Assembly (NCBI GenBank): GCA_029880545.1
Contig: JAOUOD010000006.1
Location: 1 to 64,000, forward strand
DNA from: Gammaproteobacteria bacterium
Lineage (GTDB): Bacteria; Pseudomonadota; Gammaproteobacteria; Acidiferrobacterales; SZUA-150
Length of the DNA stretch: 64,000 bases
Direction: 5' to 3'
In this document: positions 44,578-57,027 of the stretch, piece by piece
How positions within the stretch are numbered: position 1 is the stretch's first letter
How the letters are laid out: each line of letters opens with the position of its first letter
The notes under the pieces: generated by a model
Told to the model about the DNA's origin: nothing
Seen by the model: the letters and a program-made list of their open reading frames with translations, nothing else
Database searches by the model: none
Translations under genes and position numbers: made by a program

Positions 44578-44844
44578 TTACGCACTCAGCTTCGCCTTTA
44601 TCTTGAGCTTGATGTTTTCAAGCTCGGTTAACACTTCCATTTTGCTGACCTGCTTCTTGAAGCCTTCACTGGTGAGATCACCATCTGCCAGCATTTCGGT
44701 CCAGCTCTCCCGGTTTTGCGCCTGTAACCGGACAAATTCGGACTCATCCTGCTTGGCGCCCTCAACCAGCTTTTTTAGCTCCGCTTTGGCCAGTACGCCA
44801 CCCTCATCCCTGATGTTATCGACAAAGTCCGTGAACTTGCCCAT
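44578..44844 (-). CDS. Small helical hypothetical protein
   Basis: 88 residues (MGKFTDFVDNIRDEGGVLAK...). Highly charged and fully helical, with a coiled-coil-like C-terminus (VLTELENIKLKIKAKLSA). GGAGGCG precedes the ATG. It may be cotranscribed after serS (56 bp gap). Family not recognised. Confidence 0.75.
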   Translation of the reverse strand: MGKFTDFVDNIRDEGGVLAKAELKKLVEGAKQDESEFVRLQAQNRESWTEMLADGDLTSEGFKKQVSKMEVLTELENIKLKIKAKLSA

Positions 44845-44900
44845 GAGCGCCTCCTTGCATCTCGTTGTCGCGATCCATTGCGACCGATATCATGTGCTGC

Positions 44901-46496
<1,596 letters not shown>

Positions 46497-46500
<4 letters not shown>

Positions 46501-46871
46501 AATTGCCTCCCTGCCACCAGGCCCAGCCATGCGCCGCCCGTACACAAGACAACACTTAGCAAAATATTGCCTGCGGCCTTCAGCCAATCGCCCTGCTCCA
46601 TCAAGGCCACCGTCTCGATGGAGAAAGTGGAAAACGTGGTAAACGCGCCAAGCACGCCCACCAGCAATGTCGCACGCCAGACGGGCGGCAACGCCGCCTT
46701 CTCCGTCAAAACTACAAACAGTATCCCCATTAACAGTGAACCTGCAACATTCACTACCAGCGTGCCCCAGGGGAAATCCCGACCGGCAACATTATATACC
46801 GCTGTTGACGCCAGGTAACGCATCACTGCGCCGACAGCTCCACCGACGGCAATGGCCAACAACTGTATCAT
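46497..46871 (-). CDS. crcB: Fluoride channel CrcB/Fluc
   Basis: 124 residues, four TM segments. It has AVGGAVGAVMRYLAS, WGTLVVNVAGSLLMG and GVLGAFTTFSTFSIE, which carry the conserved Gly/Arg, Asn and Phe-box residues of the dual-topology fluoride channel. ATGA overlap with rarA upstream and GTGA overlap with DUF190 downstream. No fluoride riboswitch is possible upstream because the genes overlap. Confidence 0.96.
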
Positions 46872-48205
46872 TTGTCCCCCCGGTACCTGGCATCAAGTTG
46901 CCGCAGGTGCGTCAGTCGCTCGCGAATTTTCAGCTCAAGCCCTCGGTCTACCGGATGGTAATACTGTCGTGCTGACATGCCATCTGGAAAATACTGTTCG
47001 CCGGCAGCATAACCTTCCGGTTCGTCGTGGGCATAGCGGTAATCCCGGCCATAATCCAGTTGCTTCATCAGCTTTGTCGGTGCATTGCGCAGATGCAACG
47101 GTACTTCGAGCGAACCCAGTTCCTGTACATCCTTCATAGCCGCCTTGAACGCCGTGTAAACTGCATTGCTTTTGGGTACCGACGCCAGGTACACCAGCGC
47201 CTGCGCCATAGCCAGCTCTCCCTCGGGACTGCCAAGACGCTCCTGCACATCCCAGGCATTGAGGCTCAGCTGCAATGCGCGTGGATCGGCATTGCCAATA
47301 TCCTCGCTGGCCATGCGGACGATGCGTCGCGCGAGGTACAGGGGGTCGCAGCCACCGTCAAGCATGCGTGCAAACCAGTAAAGTGTCGCATCAGGATCAG
47401 AGCCACGCACGGACTTGTGCAATGCCGATATCTGGTCATAGAACGCTTCACCACCCTTGTCGAATCGACGAACGCCACCGGCCACCACTTCCTTGATCAC
47501 TTCCAGCGAAATATGTGATTCAGACAAGTCAGCGGCGATTTCCAGCAGGTTCAATGCACGCCTGGCATCTCCGTCGGCGGCATCAACCAGTATTGCCAAC
47601 GCCTCGTCGTCAATCGTCAGGCCAGTGGCAGCGAGGCCACGCTCATCGTGCAGTGCGTGCTCGATAACCAGTCGCAATTCATCATGACCGAGCGATTTCA
47701 GCACATAGACGCGTGCACGGGAAAGCAGTGCGTTGTTTAATTCAAATGACGGGTTTTCTGTGGTAGCACCGATAAAAGTAACCGTGCCTGATTCCACGTG
47801 CGGCAAGAACGCGTCCTGTTGCGACTTGTTAAAGCGATGCACTTCGTCAACAAACAATACTGTCGCCTGACCCATGGACTGGTATTGCTGCGCCTGCTCT
47901 ACGGCCGCGCGGATATCCTTTACCCCTGCCAACACGGCAGAAAGCGTAATAAAGTGGGCGTCGCACAGGTTCGCCAGCATGCGTGCGAGCGTGGTCTTGC
48001 CCGTGCCCGGTGGTCCCCAAAAGATCATTGAGTGCAGGCTGCCCTGCTCCAGGGCGCGCCGCAAGGCCTTGCCTTCTCCCAGCAAATGCGATTGCCCGAC
48101 ATAATGTTCGAGTGTTTGCGGCCGCATGCGATCGGCCAAAGGACGTGTATCAATTGCGCCGGCAACTGGCTCAGCGGATGACGAAAACATATCCCGCGTA
48201 ATCAC
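46868..48205 (-). CDS. rarA: Replication-associated recombination protein RarA (MgsA)
   Basis: 445 residues. AAA+ ATPase acting at stalled replication forks. Walker [15 protein letters not shown], Walker [19 protein letters not shown] and sensor 1 [14 protein letters not shown]. The C-terminal MgsA domain has [20 protein letters not shown]. Lies 11 bp after lolA. Confidence 0.96.
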   Translation of the reverse strand: MITRDMFSSSAEPVAGAIDTRPLADRMRPQTLEHYVGQSHLLGEGKALRRALEQGSLHSMIFWGPPGTGKTTLARMLANLCDAHFITLSAVLAGVKDIRAAVEQAQQYQSMGQATVLFVDEVHRFNKSQQDAFLPHVESGTVTFIGATTENPSFELNNALLSRARVYVLKSLGHDELRLVIEHALHDERGLAATGLTIDDEALAILVDAADGDARRALNLLEIAADLSESHISLEVIKEVVAGGVRRFDKGGEAFYDQISALHKSVRGSDPDATLYWFARMLDGGCDPLYLARRIVRMASEDIGNADPRALQLSLNAWDVQERLGSPEGELAMAQALVYLASVPKSNAVYTAFKAAMKDVQELGSLEVPLHLRNAPTKLMKQLDYGRDYRYAHDEPEGYAAGEQYFPDGMSARQYYHPVDRGLELKIRERLTHLRQLDARYRGDK

Positions 48206-48216
48206 GATAACCCGTG

Positions 48217-48855
48217 TTACTGGACTGGCGCGCCGACGATATCAACGCCTGCAGGCGGGCTGAACTGAAAACGGCTGTTGTCTATCTTCCCGTTTTCACG
48301 ATTATCAGCCAGGGTGACGCGCGTGGTCTGACCAAAACTGTCCACCATCTCCAGCATACGCAGCTGACCATTTTCAAACGCGATGCGGATATTTTCGTAT
48401 CCACCATCAGATTTCTTTGGTTTCATTTGCGTCCATTCCAGCTTGCCTTGCTTGCCCAATGACTTGAGCTCAAAGTTGTCGTCGATCCTGCCACTACCAC
48501 TCAACAGGAACGCCGGTGTCTGGCCCAGCCCGGCGTCTACCGCCCTGAACGTTGCCTGTTTCAGCTCAACATCATAAACCCAGATCTTTTTGCCGTCAGA
48601 GACTATATGTTGCTTGAACGGCTCAAGATAATCCCAGCGAAAGCTGCCCGGACGCTTGATCAACAACTTGCCGGATGTTTCCTGTATCGGTGACAGGGAT
48701 TCATCCAGCACCACCTGGCTGAACGAGGCGCTGAAGGTTTTCACCTGACTGTAAAACCGGCGCAGGCTCTTGATGCCATCGGCTGATACCGTTGCCGCCG
48801 GAAACACCAGCACCAACAACAATACCGGAACAAAAATTTTTCTTGCTGATAACAT
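48217..48855 (-). CDS. lolA: Outer-membrane lipoprotein carrier protein LolA
   Basis: 212 residues. Signal peptide MLSARKIFVPVLLLVLVFPA then cleavage near VSA-DG. The mature part has FSASFSQVV, SGKLLIKRPGSFRWDY and KQHIVSDGKKIWVYDVEL, all LolA-typical. It carries lipoproteins across the periplasm. Two bp after ftsK. Confidence 0.96.
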   Translation of the reverse strand: MLSARKIFVPVLLLVLVFPAATVSADGIKSLRRFYSQVKTFSASFSQVVLDESLSPIQETSGKLLIKRPGSFRWDYLEPFKQHIVSDGKKIWVYDVELKQATFRAVDAGLGQTPAFLLSGSGRIDDNFELKSLGKQGKLEWTQMKPKKSDGGYENIRIAFENGQLRMLEMVDSFGQTTRVTLADNRENGKIDNSRFQFSPPAGVDIVGAPVQ

Positions 48856-48857
48856 AA

Positions 48858-51170
48858 CTACCCTTTTGGTGGTGGCGGTGCCAATACTTCCCGCGAACCG
48901 TTGGATTGCAATGGACCGACCACACCGCTTTTTTCCATTTGCTCGATAAGGCGCGCCGCCCTGTTGTAACCTATGCGCAATCGACGCTGTACCCCGGAAA
49001 TGGATGCCTTGCGTGTTTCGGTGACTATGGCCAAGGCTTCATCATACAGAGGATCGGACTCATCATCGCCGGACATACCGGCAGAAAATGCACTGCCCGG
49101 CGTTTCACTAAGCGATTCCGGTGACAGTATGGAATCGTCGTATGCAGGCTTGCCATTCTTCTTCAGCGCGTTGACCACGTTGTGCACCTCATGATCGTCG
49201 ACAAAACTGCCATGAACACGCAACGGCACACCTTGTCCCGGTTGCAGGAACAGCATGTCGCCATGTCCCAGCAACTGCTCTGCCCCCATCTGGTCGAGAA
49301 CGGTGCGTGAGTCCACGCGTGATGAAACCTGGAACGCGATACGCGCCGGGATATTGGCCTTGATCAGGCCGGTTATCACGTCAACAGAGGGTCGCTGTGT
49401 AGCAAGAATCAGGTGCAAACCGGCAGCACGGGCTTTTTGCGCCAGGCGCGCGATCAGCTGCTCTACTTTCTTGCCGACTACCATCATCATATCGGCAAGC
49501 TCATCAATAAGAATTACGATATAAGGCAGGGCCTTCAGTTCAGGTGCCTCTTCATCGATACCTTCAATAGGTTCAAACAACGGATCCTTTAGCGGCTTTC
49601 CTGCTTCGGCCGCATCCTTCACCTTGCGGTTATAACCGCCGATGTTGCGCACACCCAGCGCCGCCATCAGGCGATACCGTCGTTCCATTTCACCAATACA
49701 CCAACGCAGCGCCGTGGCGGCCTGCTTCATATCGGTAACCACCGGCGCAAGCAAGTGCGGAATACCTTCGTAGATGGACAGCTCCAGCATTTTTGGATCG
49801 ACCATGATTAGTCGCACCTGGTCCGGCGTTGCCTTGTACACCATGCTCATGATCAGACCGTTGACGCTGACGGACTTTCCGGAACCGGTGGTGCCGGCAA
49901 TCAGCAGGTGCGGCATCTTGGCCAGGTCTTCAACAACCGGCTTGCCGCTAATGTCCTTGCCCAGCGCCAACGCCAGCGGTGAGCGCACATCATCAAACTC
50001 CTGGGATGACAGCACCTCGCGCAAGCGCACGGTTTCGCGGCTTTCATTGGGCACTTCGATACCTACCGTGGTCTTGCCAGGAATGACCTCGACCACACGC
50101 AAACTGACGACTGACATGGACCGTGCCAGGTCGGTGGCCAGGTTGGTGATTTGCGATGCCTTGACACCGGCAGCCGGCTCCAGCTCAAACCGGGTAATAA
50201 CCGGTCCCGGGTGAACCTCGACCACTTGCGCCTCGATATTGAAATCCAACAGCTTCTTTTCCAGAAGTCGCGACATGCTTTCCAGCGACTGGCGGGAGAA
50301 CTGCGGCGCCAGGTGCTCCCCGGCTTCATCCAGCAATGATAATGCCGGTAACTCGCCGCCCTCAGGCACATCAAATAACGACGCCTGGCGCTCGCGCTCG
50401 CTGCGCTCACTGGGCTTGATCTTGGGAATCACCGGCTCGATTTTCGGCGGCTCGCGACGCTCCAGCTTCTTCATGTCACGGGCAACAACAACCTTGCGCT
50501 CTTCTTTGGCTTCCTCGCCGATCCGTCGATCTTTTCGCGCCGCAAGCTGGTCTCGAACCGTGTCTACGCCAGAGACCACGAGCCAGCCCACGGCATCCAT
50601 CACCTTCAGCCAGGAAATACCAAGAAAGACAGTCAAGCCAGGCAAAAACATTACCAGCAACAGAACAATCGTGGCGCCAATAAATGAAAACGCTGATACC
50701 AGCGCGCTACCGACCAGGTCACCGACGACACCGCCACTGCTGAACGCCAACCCGACGCTGGCACCGCCAAAATGCAGTGCCGCCAGACCGCACGCACCCA
50801 GCCCGGCTACAACACCGCCGGTACCAACGACGAGCTTGTGGGTCAGGTCCACCGGTGCATCATTTTTTCGATTGAGGAAAACTTTTACGCCACTGTAGGC
50901 AATCCACACGGGTACCAGGTAGGAAAGAAAGCCGACCAGGTTGAACAGTAAATCGCTGACAAAGGCGCCAAATGGTCCGCCTAGATTCCGAACCACATCC
51001 GTCCCGCCACGATGTGACCAGGACGGATCAGACCCGCTGTAGCTCGCCAGCGCCACAAGCAGGTATAGCGCCAGCGCCCCCAACACGTACAACGCTGCTT
51101 CACGCAGCAACCGAATGAGCTTGGGGGTCAGTGGCGGACTGGGTTCTTTTTTGCGAATTGCCTGCGGCAC
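48858..51170 (-). CDS. ftsK: DNA translocase FtsK
   Basis: 770 residues. Four N-terminal TM helices (about 28-190), a short charged linker, and a motor domain with Walker [14 protein letters not shown] and Walker [14 protein letters not shown]. The C-terminal gamma winged helix ([20 protein letters not shown]...) reads KOPS. The linker is much shorter than in E. coli FtsK (1,329 residues), as in many other bacteria. Heads the ftsK-lolA-rarA run. Confidence 0.97.
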   Translation of the reverse strand: MPQAIRKKEPSPPLTPKLIRLLREAALYVLGALALYLLVALASYSGSDPSWSHRGGTDVVRNLGGPFGAFVSDLLFNLVGFLSYLVPVWIAYSGVKVFLNRKNDAPVDLTHKLVVGTGGVVAGLGACGLAALHFGGASVGLAFSSGGVVGDLVGSALVSAFSFIGATIVLLLVMFLPGLTVFLGISWLKVMDAVGWLVVSGVDTVRDQLAARKDRRIGEEAKEERKVVVARDMKKLERREPPKIEPVIPKIKPSERSERERQASLFDVPEGGELPALSLLDEAGEHLAPQFSRQSLESMSRLLEKKLLDFNIEAQVVEVHPGPVITRFELEPAAGVKASQITNLATDLARSMSVVSLRVVEVIPGKTTVGIEVPNESRETVRLREVLSSQEFDDVRSPLALALGKDISGKPVVEDLAKMPHLLIAGTTGSGKSVSVNGLIMSMVYKATPDQVRLIMVDPKMLELSIYEGIPHLLAPVVTDMKQAATALRWCIGEMERRYRLMAALGVRNIGGYNRKVKDAAEAGKPLKDPLFEPIEGIDEEAPELKALPYIVILIDELADMMMVVGKKVEQLIARLAQKARAAGLHLILATQRPSVDVITGLIKANIPARIAFQVSSRVDSRTVLDQMGAEQLLGHGDMLFLQPGQGVPLRVHGSFVDDHEVHNVVNALKKNGKPAYDDSILSPESLSETPGSAFSAGMSGDDESDPLYDEALAIVTETRKASISGVQRRLRIGYNRAARLIEQMEKSGVVGPLQSNGSREVLAPPPPKG

Positions 51171-51281
51171 CGAATTTCTCTTTAATATTTGTTTGGCAGG
51201 CGCAATTCTCGCCTTTTGTGGCGCTCAAGCCAAGCACTGGCGGGTATTTTGCCGCTCCCGCAGGACTAATCGGAGCGGCAG

Positions 51282-52346
51282 TTACGCCAAAGCATGAGCC
51301 ACTGCCGGATGCACAATTTGGCCGCCGATAGTGTTTGCGGCCGCACGCATTTGCGCATCATCTTCCAGCTTCGCAAGCGCCGCCAACCGCTTCACGTAGG
51401 GCGAAATGGCCGCAGATAACGCCTGGCTGGCACTACGCGGTACTGCGCCGGGCATGTTGGTGACTCCAAAATGCACCACCCCGGACTCGGTGTAAGTTGG
51501 ATTCGTGTAGTCCGTCGGCCGCGTTGTCTCAATACAACCGCCCTGATCCACAGAAATATCAATTATTACGCTGCCAGCACCCATATCGGCGACCATTGCC
51601 CGATCCACCAGCCAGGGCGCCCTGTCCCCTGGAATCAACACGGCACCGATCAGCAGGTCTGCCCGAACCACGGCCTGGCGACGCAGGCCCGCTTCTGAAG
51701 GCAGTGCCGTAATATTGGGACTGTAGTGATGCAGGGCATCGAGCTGTTCCCGATCAATGCCAAACACTGTCACCTCGGCACCCATGGAAGCTGCCAGTCG
51801 CGCAGAAGCCGCGCCGGCAATGCCTGTGCCCAGAACCACTACCCGGCCGCGCTCTGCTCCTGCCAGGCCGCCGAGAAGCACGCCCTTGCCGCCCGCAGGG
51901 CGATGCAACAGGTTGGCGCCATATTGCACGGCCAGCCTGCCAGCGATATCGCTCATGGGCGCCAACAACGGCCTTTTCCCGTCAGATTCCACCGTTTCAA
52001 AGGCCACCGAGGTCGTTTTTGCCGACACCAAGGCGTCAGTCAGGGGGCGATTAGCAGCAAGATGTAAGTATGAAAATAGCCACATATCGTCACGCAAATA
52101 CCCGAATTCGGGGGCGATCGGATCTTTTACCTTCACTATGAGCTTGGCTGACCAGACCGATGCCGTTTCAGGCTCAATACGGGCGCCTTGCGCCACGTAA
52201 TCGGCGTCTTCGTAACCACTTGCCAAACCGGCACCCTGCTCCACCAGCACCTCGTGACCTGCGGCCACCAGGCCGCCTACGGCCTCCGGAGTCAGGGCAA
52301 CGCGCCCTTCCATTGGCTTGATTTCGCGGGGAATTCCAATCTTCAT
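51282..52346 (-). CDS. ald: Alanine dehydrogenase
   Basis: 354 residues. NAD-dependent interconversion of L-alanine with pyruvate and ammonia. N-terminal MKIGIPREIKPMEGRVALTP, active-site Lys in LIVKVKDP and His in FSYLHLAAN, a Rossmann VVVLGTGIAGAASARLAASM, and DISVDQGG. Slightly shorter than the usual about 370. Alone between ftsK and trxB. Confidence 0.95.
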   Translation of the reverse strand: MKIGIPREIKPMEGRVALTPEAVGGLVAAGHEVLVEQGAGLASGYEDADYVAQGARIEPETASVWSAKLIVKVKDPIAPEFGYLRDDMWLFSYLHLAANRPLTDALVSAKTTSVAFETVESDGKRPLLAPMSDIAGRLAVQYGANLLHRPAGGKGVLLGGLAGAERGRVVVLGTGIAGAASARLAASMGAEVTVFGIDREQLDALHHYSPNITALPSEAGLRRQAVVRADLLIGAVLIPGDRAPWLVDRAMVADMGAGSVIIDISVDQGGCIETTRPTDYTNPTYTESGVVHFGVTNMPGAVPRSASQALSAAISPYVKRLAALAKLEDDAQMRAAANTIGGQIVHPAVAHALA

Positions 52347-52384
52347 ACACCCTTCTCCTTTACCCTAATGGACACCATGAGTAA

Positions 52385-53476
<1,092 letters not shown>

Positions 53477-53484
53477 AAATATTC

Positions 53485-53510
53485 GCGGCCCCGAACCCGG
53501 GGTCGTTTCT
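53485..53510 (+). terminator. Terminator after trxB
   Basis: CGGCCCCG-AAC-CCGGGGTCG, with a G-U pair, is followed by TTTCTTT, 9 bp after the trxB stop. The Smr gene starts 30 bp further on. Confidence 0.75.
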
Positions 53511-53539
53511 TTCATTGGCAAAGCAATACCGAACCGGGC

Positions 53540-54085
53540 ATGACAGATCATAGTGACAACAAGCTGTTCAGGGACGCCATAAAGGGTATCACTCCGCTCA
53601 AGCAGGACAGGATTGAACCGCACAGGGAAAAACCCAAACCGGTTCCCGCCAGTCGTGACGCTGACGATCGCGATGTTATGGACAGCCTGCTCTCCGACCA
53701 CGTCATCGAAGACGTGGACACCGGAGATGAACTGCTGTTCAAGCGGGCCGGCATCCAGACCACAGTCATGCGAAAACTCCGACGTGGCCAGTATGCCATT
53801 GAGGCAGAGCTTGACCTGCATCGAAGGACGGTGGACCAGGCCCGCGACCTTCTGGCCGCATTTATTCAACGTGCACAGCTGGATGGCAAACGCTGCGTGC
53901 GTATTGTTCACGGCAAGGGATATGGTTCTGCCAACAAGTTGCCGGTTTTGAAGAACATGGTGAATAGCTGGTTACAACAAAGAAATGAAGTGCTGGCATT
54001 TTCCTCGGCAACTCCGCAGGATGGCGGAACCGGCGCAGTATATGTTCTGCTGTCTAGGAAATACCCCGGTCCGAAAACGAGCTGA
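53540..54085 (+). CDS. Smr-domain protein (YdaL/SmrA type)
   Basis: 181 residues. C-terminal Smr domain with AELDLHRRTVDQARDLL (LDLH) and RIVHGKGYGSANKLPVLK (HGKG), then an AVYVLLSRK end. Smr proteins nick DNA or cut RNA and act in recombination or ribosome rescue; the stand-alone type is not resolved here. Its 3' end overlaps the convergent epimerase gene by 32 bp. Confidence 0.92.
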   Translation: MTDHSDNKLFRDAIKGITPLKQDRIEPHREKPKPVPASRDADDRDVMDSLLSDHVIEDVDTGDELLFKRAGIQTTVMRKLRRGQYAIEAELDLHRRTVDQARDLLAAFIQRAQLDGKRCVRIVHGKGYGSANKLPVLKNMVNSWLQQRNEVLAFSSATPQDGGTGAVYVLLSRKYPGPKTS

Positions 54086-55031
54086 CCGTCTCACGCAACG
54101 CATCCTCAAACCGATCAACAGGCTTCCAGCCCAATACCTCGCAGGTGCGGGAAATATCCACCTCGAGATTTTCTGTAAGGCGACGCACTTCTTCACCCCT
54201 GCCTGACACCGTACCGGCAAGCATCAATAAAAAACGGGGAACCGGAAACAGTCTTGCGCGCACCCCCATCGCGCTCGCCAGCGTCCTGACCAGACGCGTA
54301 GTAGAAACCGGGCAACCGTCCGAGACAAGAAAAACGTTTCCCGGCGCTGCTTCGTTCACAAGACACGATTCGATCAGGCTGTTGAGATTGTTGATCGAGA
54401 CCATGTCACGACGGTTCCCGGTACTGCCGAGCGGCAATGGCAGTTCTTTTTTAAGTATCCGGCAAAGTCGCTCAAGGTTCCCTTTCACACCCGGGCCATA
54501 GACCAGCGGCGGCCTGATAACAGATACACCTATTGATGAGCCGGAGGCCAACTCCATCAATTCCTGTTCGGCCTGCGCCTTCGATCGACCGTAATCATCC
54601 TTCGGATCCGGAATATCGGCGGCGGCAAATGGCTTGCCGCCAGTCGCTTCACCATTCACCTTGATGCTGCTGAGATAAACAAATCTTTTGACTCCGGCTT
54701 TGACTGCACTGCGCGCAAGAGCCATTGTGGCCTGCGTGTTCAAACGGTAGTACACACCAGTATCGCCCGTATCTTCCTTCTCCATCACGTGAACACGCGC
54801 CGCCAGGTGCACTATCGCATCAACATCCCCGAGATGTTGCAGCCATTGCGTCTCTGGCGTGATATCACCGACTTTCCGGTATTCATGCGCAACCCTTGTA
54901 GCCAGATTTTCAGGGTTTCTTACCAGTCCAATCACCCGGTACCCCCGGCTGACCAGGTAGCAACACAATGCCGTGCCAATAAAGCCATTAGCGCCGGTAA
55001 CGGCGATCGTGTTGACTGTCGAAGATGTCAT
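54054..55031 (-). CDS. NAD-dependent epimerase/dehydratase (extended SDR)
   Basis: 325 residues. Rossmann [34 protein letters not shown], and catalytic [10 protein letters not shown] (YxxxK) with VYLSSIKV. Related to UDP-glucose 4-epimerases of O-antigen clusters; the exact sugar is unknown. Its start overlaps the ispF stop by 4 bp, so it is cotranscribed with ispDF. Confidence 0.9.
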   Translation of the reverse strand: MTSSTVNTIAVTGANGFIGTALCCYLVSRGYRVIGLVRNPENLATRVAHEYRKVGDITPETQWLQHLGDVDAIVHLAARVHVMEKEDTGDTGVYYRLNTQATMALARSAVKAGVKRFVYLSSIKVNGEATGGKPFAAADIPDPKDDYGRSKAQAEQELMELASGSSIGVSVIRPPLVYGPGVKGNLERLCRILKKELPLPLGSTGNRRDMVSINNLNSLIESCLVNEAAPGNVFLVSDGCPVSTTRLVRTLASAMGVRARLFPVPRFLLMLAGTVSGRGEEVRRLTENLEVDISRTCEVLGWKPVDRFEDALRETVSSFSDRGIS

Positions 55032-55507
55032 TTCAGTTTTTCAACCAGCACAACCGCGCTGGCGGCGATACCTTCACCACGACCGGCAAATCCCAGGTTC
55101 TCAGTGGTTGTTGCCTTGATATTGATAAAACCATGGGGAAGCAAAAGATCTGAACAAAGATTATCAACCATGGAAGATACATAGGGTGCCAGCTTTGGCG
55201 CCTGGGCAATAACTGTTATATCGGCATTGACCAATGCATAGCCTGACTGATCAATCCTGTGTTTGACTTCACGCAACAGCTCTCTGCTATTCGCCCCCTT
55301 GTAGGCGGGATCAGTATCAGGAAAATGGCGCCCAATATCACCCAGGCCGGCAGCACCCAGCATGGCATCACACAGCGCGTGTATCAACACGTCCGCATCG
55401 GAATGACCATCAAGCCCTTTCTCAAACGGAATTGTAACTCCGCCCAGTATCAGCGCCCGACCCTCAACCAGTCGATGCACATCATACCCCTGCCCAACCC
55501 GTATCAT
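55028..55507 (-). CDS. ispF: 2-C-methyl-D-erythritol 2,4-cyclodiphosphate synthase
   Basis: 159 residues. Fifth step of the MEP isoprenoid pathway. [18 protein letters not shown] with the zinc ligands D-x-[19 protein letters not shown], and the C-terminal [19 protein letters not shown]. Overlaps ispD upstream by 4 bp (ATGA). Confidence 0.97.
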   Translation of the reverse strand: MIRVGQGYDVHRLVEGRALILGGVTIPFEKGLDGHSDADVLIHALCDAMLGAAGLGDIGRHFPDTDPAYKGANSRELLREVKHRIDQSGYALVNADITVIAQAPKLAPYVSSMVDNLCSDLLLPHGFINIKATTTENLGFAGRGEGIAASAVVLVEKLK

Positions 55508-56226
55508 GTCAGCCGTTCCTGCATATCCAGATAAAACCCGGCCATGCGCAAATCCTCCGGATGTGTAATCTTGATATTGTCACTATGACCAATTACCAGT
55601 TGCGGTGCAAATCCCGCGAGCTCCATCGCTGATGCCTCATCGGTTATCGACTCACCGCGCTCCAGTGCGGTTTTGAGAGCGGCACGCAAATGCGAAATCG
55701 GAAAAAACTGTGGGGTCAGCGCTCGCCACAAGCCGTCACGGGGCACGGTTTCGGTACACCGCTGATCGGCGCCGGCCCGTTTCACGGTATCGGCAACCGG
55801 CAGAGCCAGCAATCCTCCATCAGCTTGCGTACCGACACGGAGAACCAGTTCATTTATGTCCTCGGTGCGCACACACGGGCGTGCTGCATCATGCACCAGG
55901 ACACGGTCCGAGTCGCCCGCCACCCTGGCAAGTGCAGCCAGTCCATTTAAAACAGTATCGGCACGCTCTCTTCCGCCCACATAGGCTCTTACCGGTTTGT
56001 CATTTATGGCATCGACGTCTGCCATTATTTCTTCCCAGTATTGATCAGATGCTGAAATACCCACGTAAATGCCGGCCAGCATATCCAGCTGGGCAAGACG
56101 CTCAAGCGTATGGCGAATGACAGGTTTGTCGCGAAGCATGAGGTACTGCTTGGGGTGACAACTGGCCATGCGCGAACCGACGCCCGCAGCCGGAACCAAC
56201 GCCCAGACAGAAGATGACGTGCTCAC
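55504..56226 (-). CDS. ispD: 2-C-methyl-D-erythritol 4-phosphate cytidylyltransferase
   Basis: 240 residues. Third step of the MEP pathway. [20 protein letters not shown] (CTP loop with the signature Arg and Lys), VHDAARPCV, and [11 protein letters not shown]. First gene of the ispD-ispF-epimerase unit. Confidence 0.97.
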   Translation of the reverse strand: MSTSSSVWALVPAAGVGSRMASCHPKQYLMLRDKPVIRHTLERLAQLDMLAGIYVGISASDQYWEEIMADVDAINDKPVRAYVGGRERADTVLNGLAALARVAGDSDRVLVHDAARPCVRTEDINELVLRVGTQADGGLLALPVADTVKRAGADQRCTETVPRDGLWRALTPQFFPISHLRAALKTALERGESITDEASAMELAGFAPQLVIGHSDNIKITHPEDLRMAGFYLDMQERLT

Positions 56227-56320
56227 GCAACCCCCTCGGTAGAACGAATCAAAGAAAACAACTGAAGTTTGTTATTATATCCAAATACGAAGGAAGTTTC
56301 GTGCCTGTCGAAGAGCCAGC

Positions 56321-56833
56321 CTAGGCTGCTACGCCGGCACCCACATGATCACGAATATCATCTGCCGCGATATCCTTGGTAACACCCTTGACCGTTGCCA
56401 GTTCTCGGGCCAGGTAGCCTGTTGCTGTCTCCAGCAGCATGGACTCTTCAAATGAAAGGCCGGATTCTTCTTTCCAGCGCAACAGGTCACGAACCACCTC
56501 CCCCAATTCCAGGCAGGATCCGCGATTGATGCGGCGTTCGATATCCTTGCAGCGCTCGGTCCAGTTACCACCGGTTACCCGGCGCGAACTCTCGCCTTCG
56601 AGTATTGCGTACAATTCATTGATCTTGCGTGTATCCAGCAGCGGCCGGATACCACTGGCTTCCATGTTATTCACCGGAACCTTGACGGTCATTTTGTTTT
56701 CTTCAATGCGGATGACGAAACAGGAATCCAGGTGGCCACCAATATAGATGTCCTCTACAGCCTCAATCATGCCGACACCCGCAGACGGATAGAAGACTGA
56801 ATCACCAACACTGAACGCGGACTTTTTCGCCAT
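56321..56833 (-). CDS. CarD/CdnL-family RNA polymerase-binding regulator
   Basis: 170 residues. N-terminal RNA-polymerase-interacting domain (FSVGDSVFYPSAGVGMIEAV, about 6-25) of the kind found in CarD and Mfd. The helical C-terminal domain has RWKEESGLSFEESMLLETAT. Known CarD proteins stabilise open promoter complexes. Divergent from mfd, which has the same RNA-polymerase-binding fold. AAGGAGATGG precedes the ATG. Confidence 0.92.
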   Translation of the reverse strand: MAKKSAFSVGDSVFYPSAGVGMIEAVEDIYIGGHLDSCFVIRIEENKMTVKVPVNNMEASGIRPLLDTRKINELYAILEGESSRRVTGGNWTERCKDIERRINRGSCLELGEVVRDLLRWKEESGLSFEESMLLETATGYLARELATVKGVTKDIAADDIRDHVGAGVAA

Positions 56834-57027
56834 TTACAACCATCTCCTTGATTCACCCGTCTCCGCCAACTTCCACAGAGTCGTGAATCAAAATTCGTGA
56901 TAATTATTAAATTATGACGCTAACTATCGGATTAATCAATCTTTTTTCCATCTGACTCGACCCACGGAGCAATTGCGGTAGAATACGCCGCCTTTCAGAC
57001 TTCCGTATAAATGCCTGAGCGCTCAAG

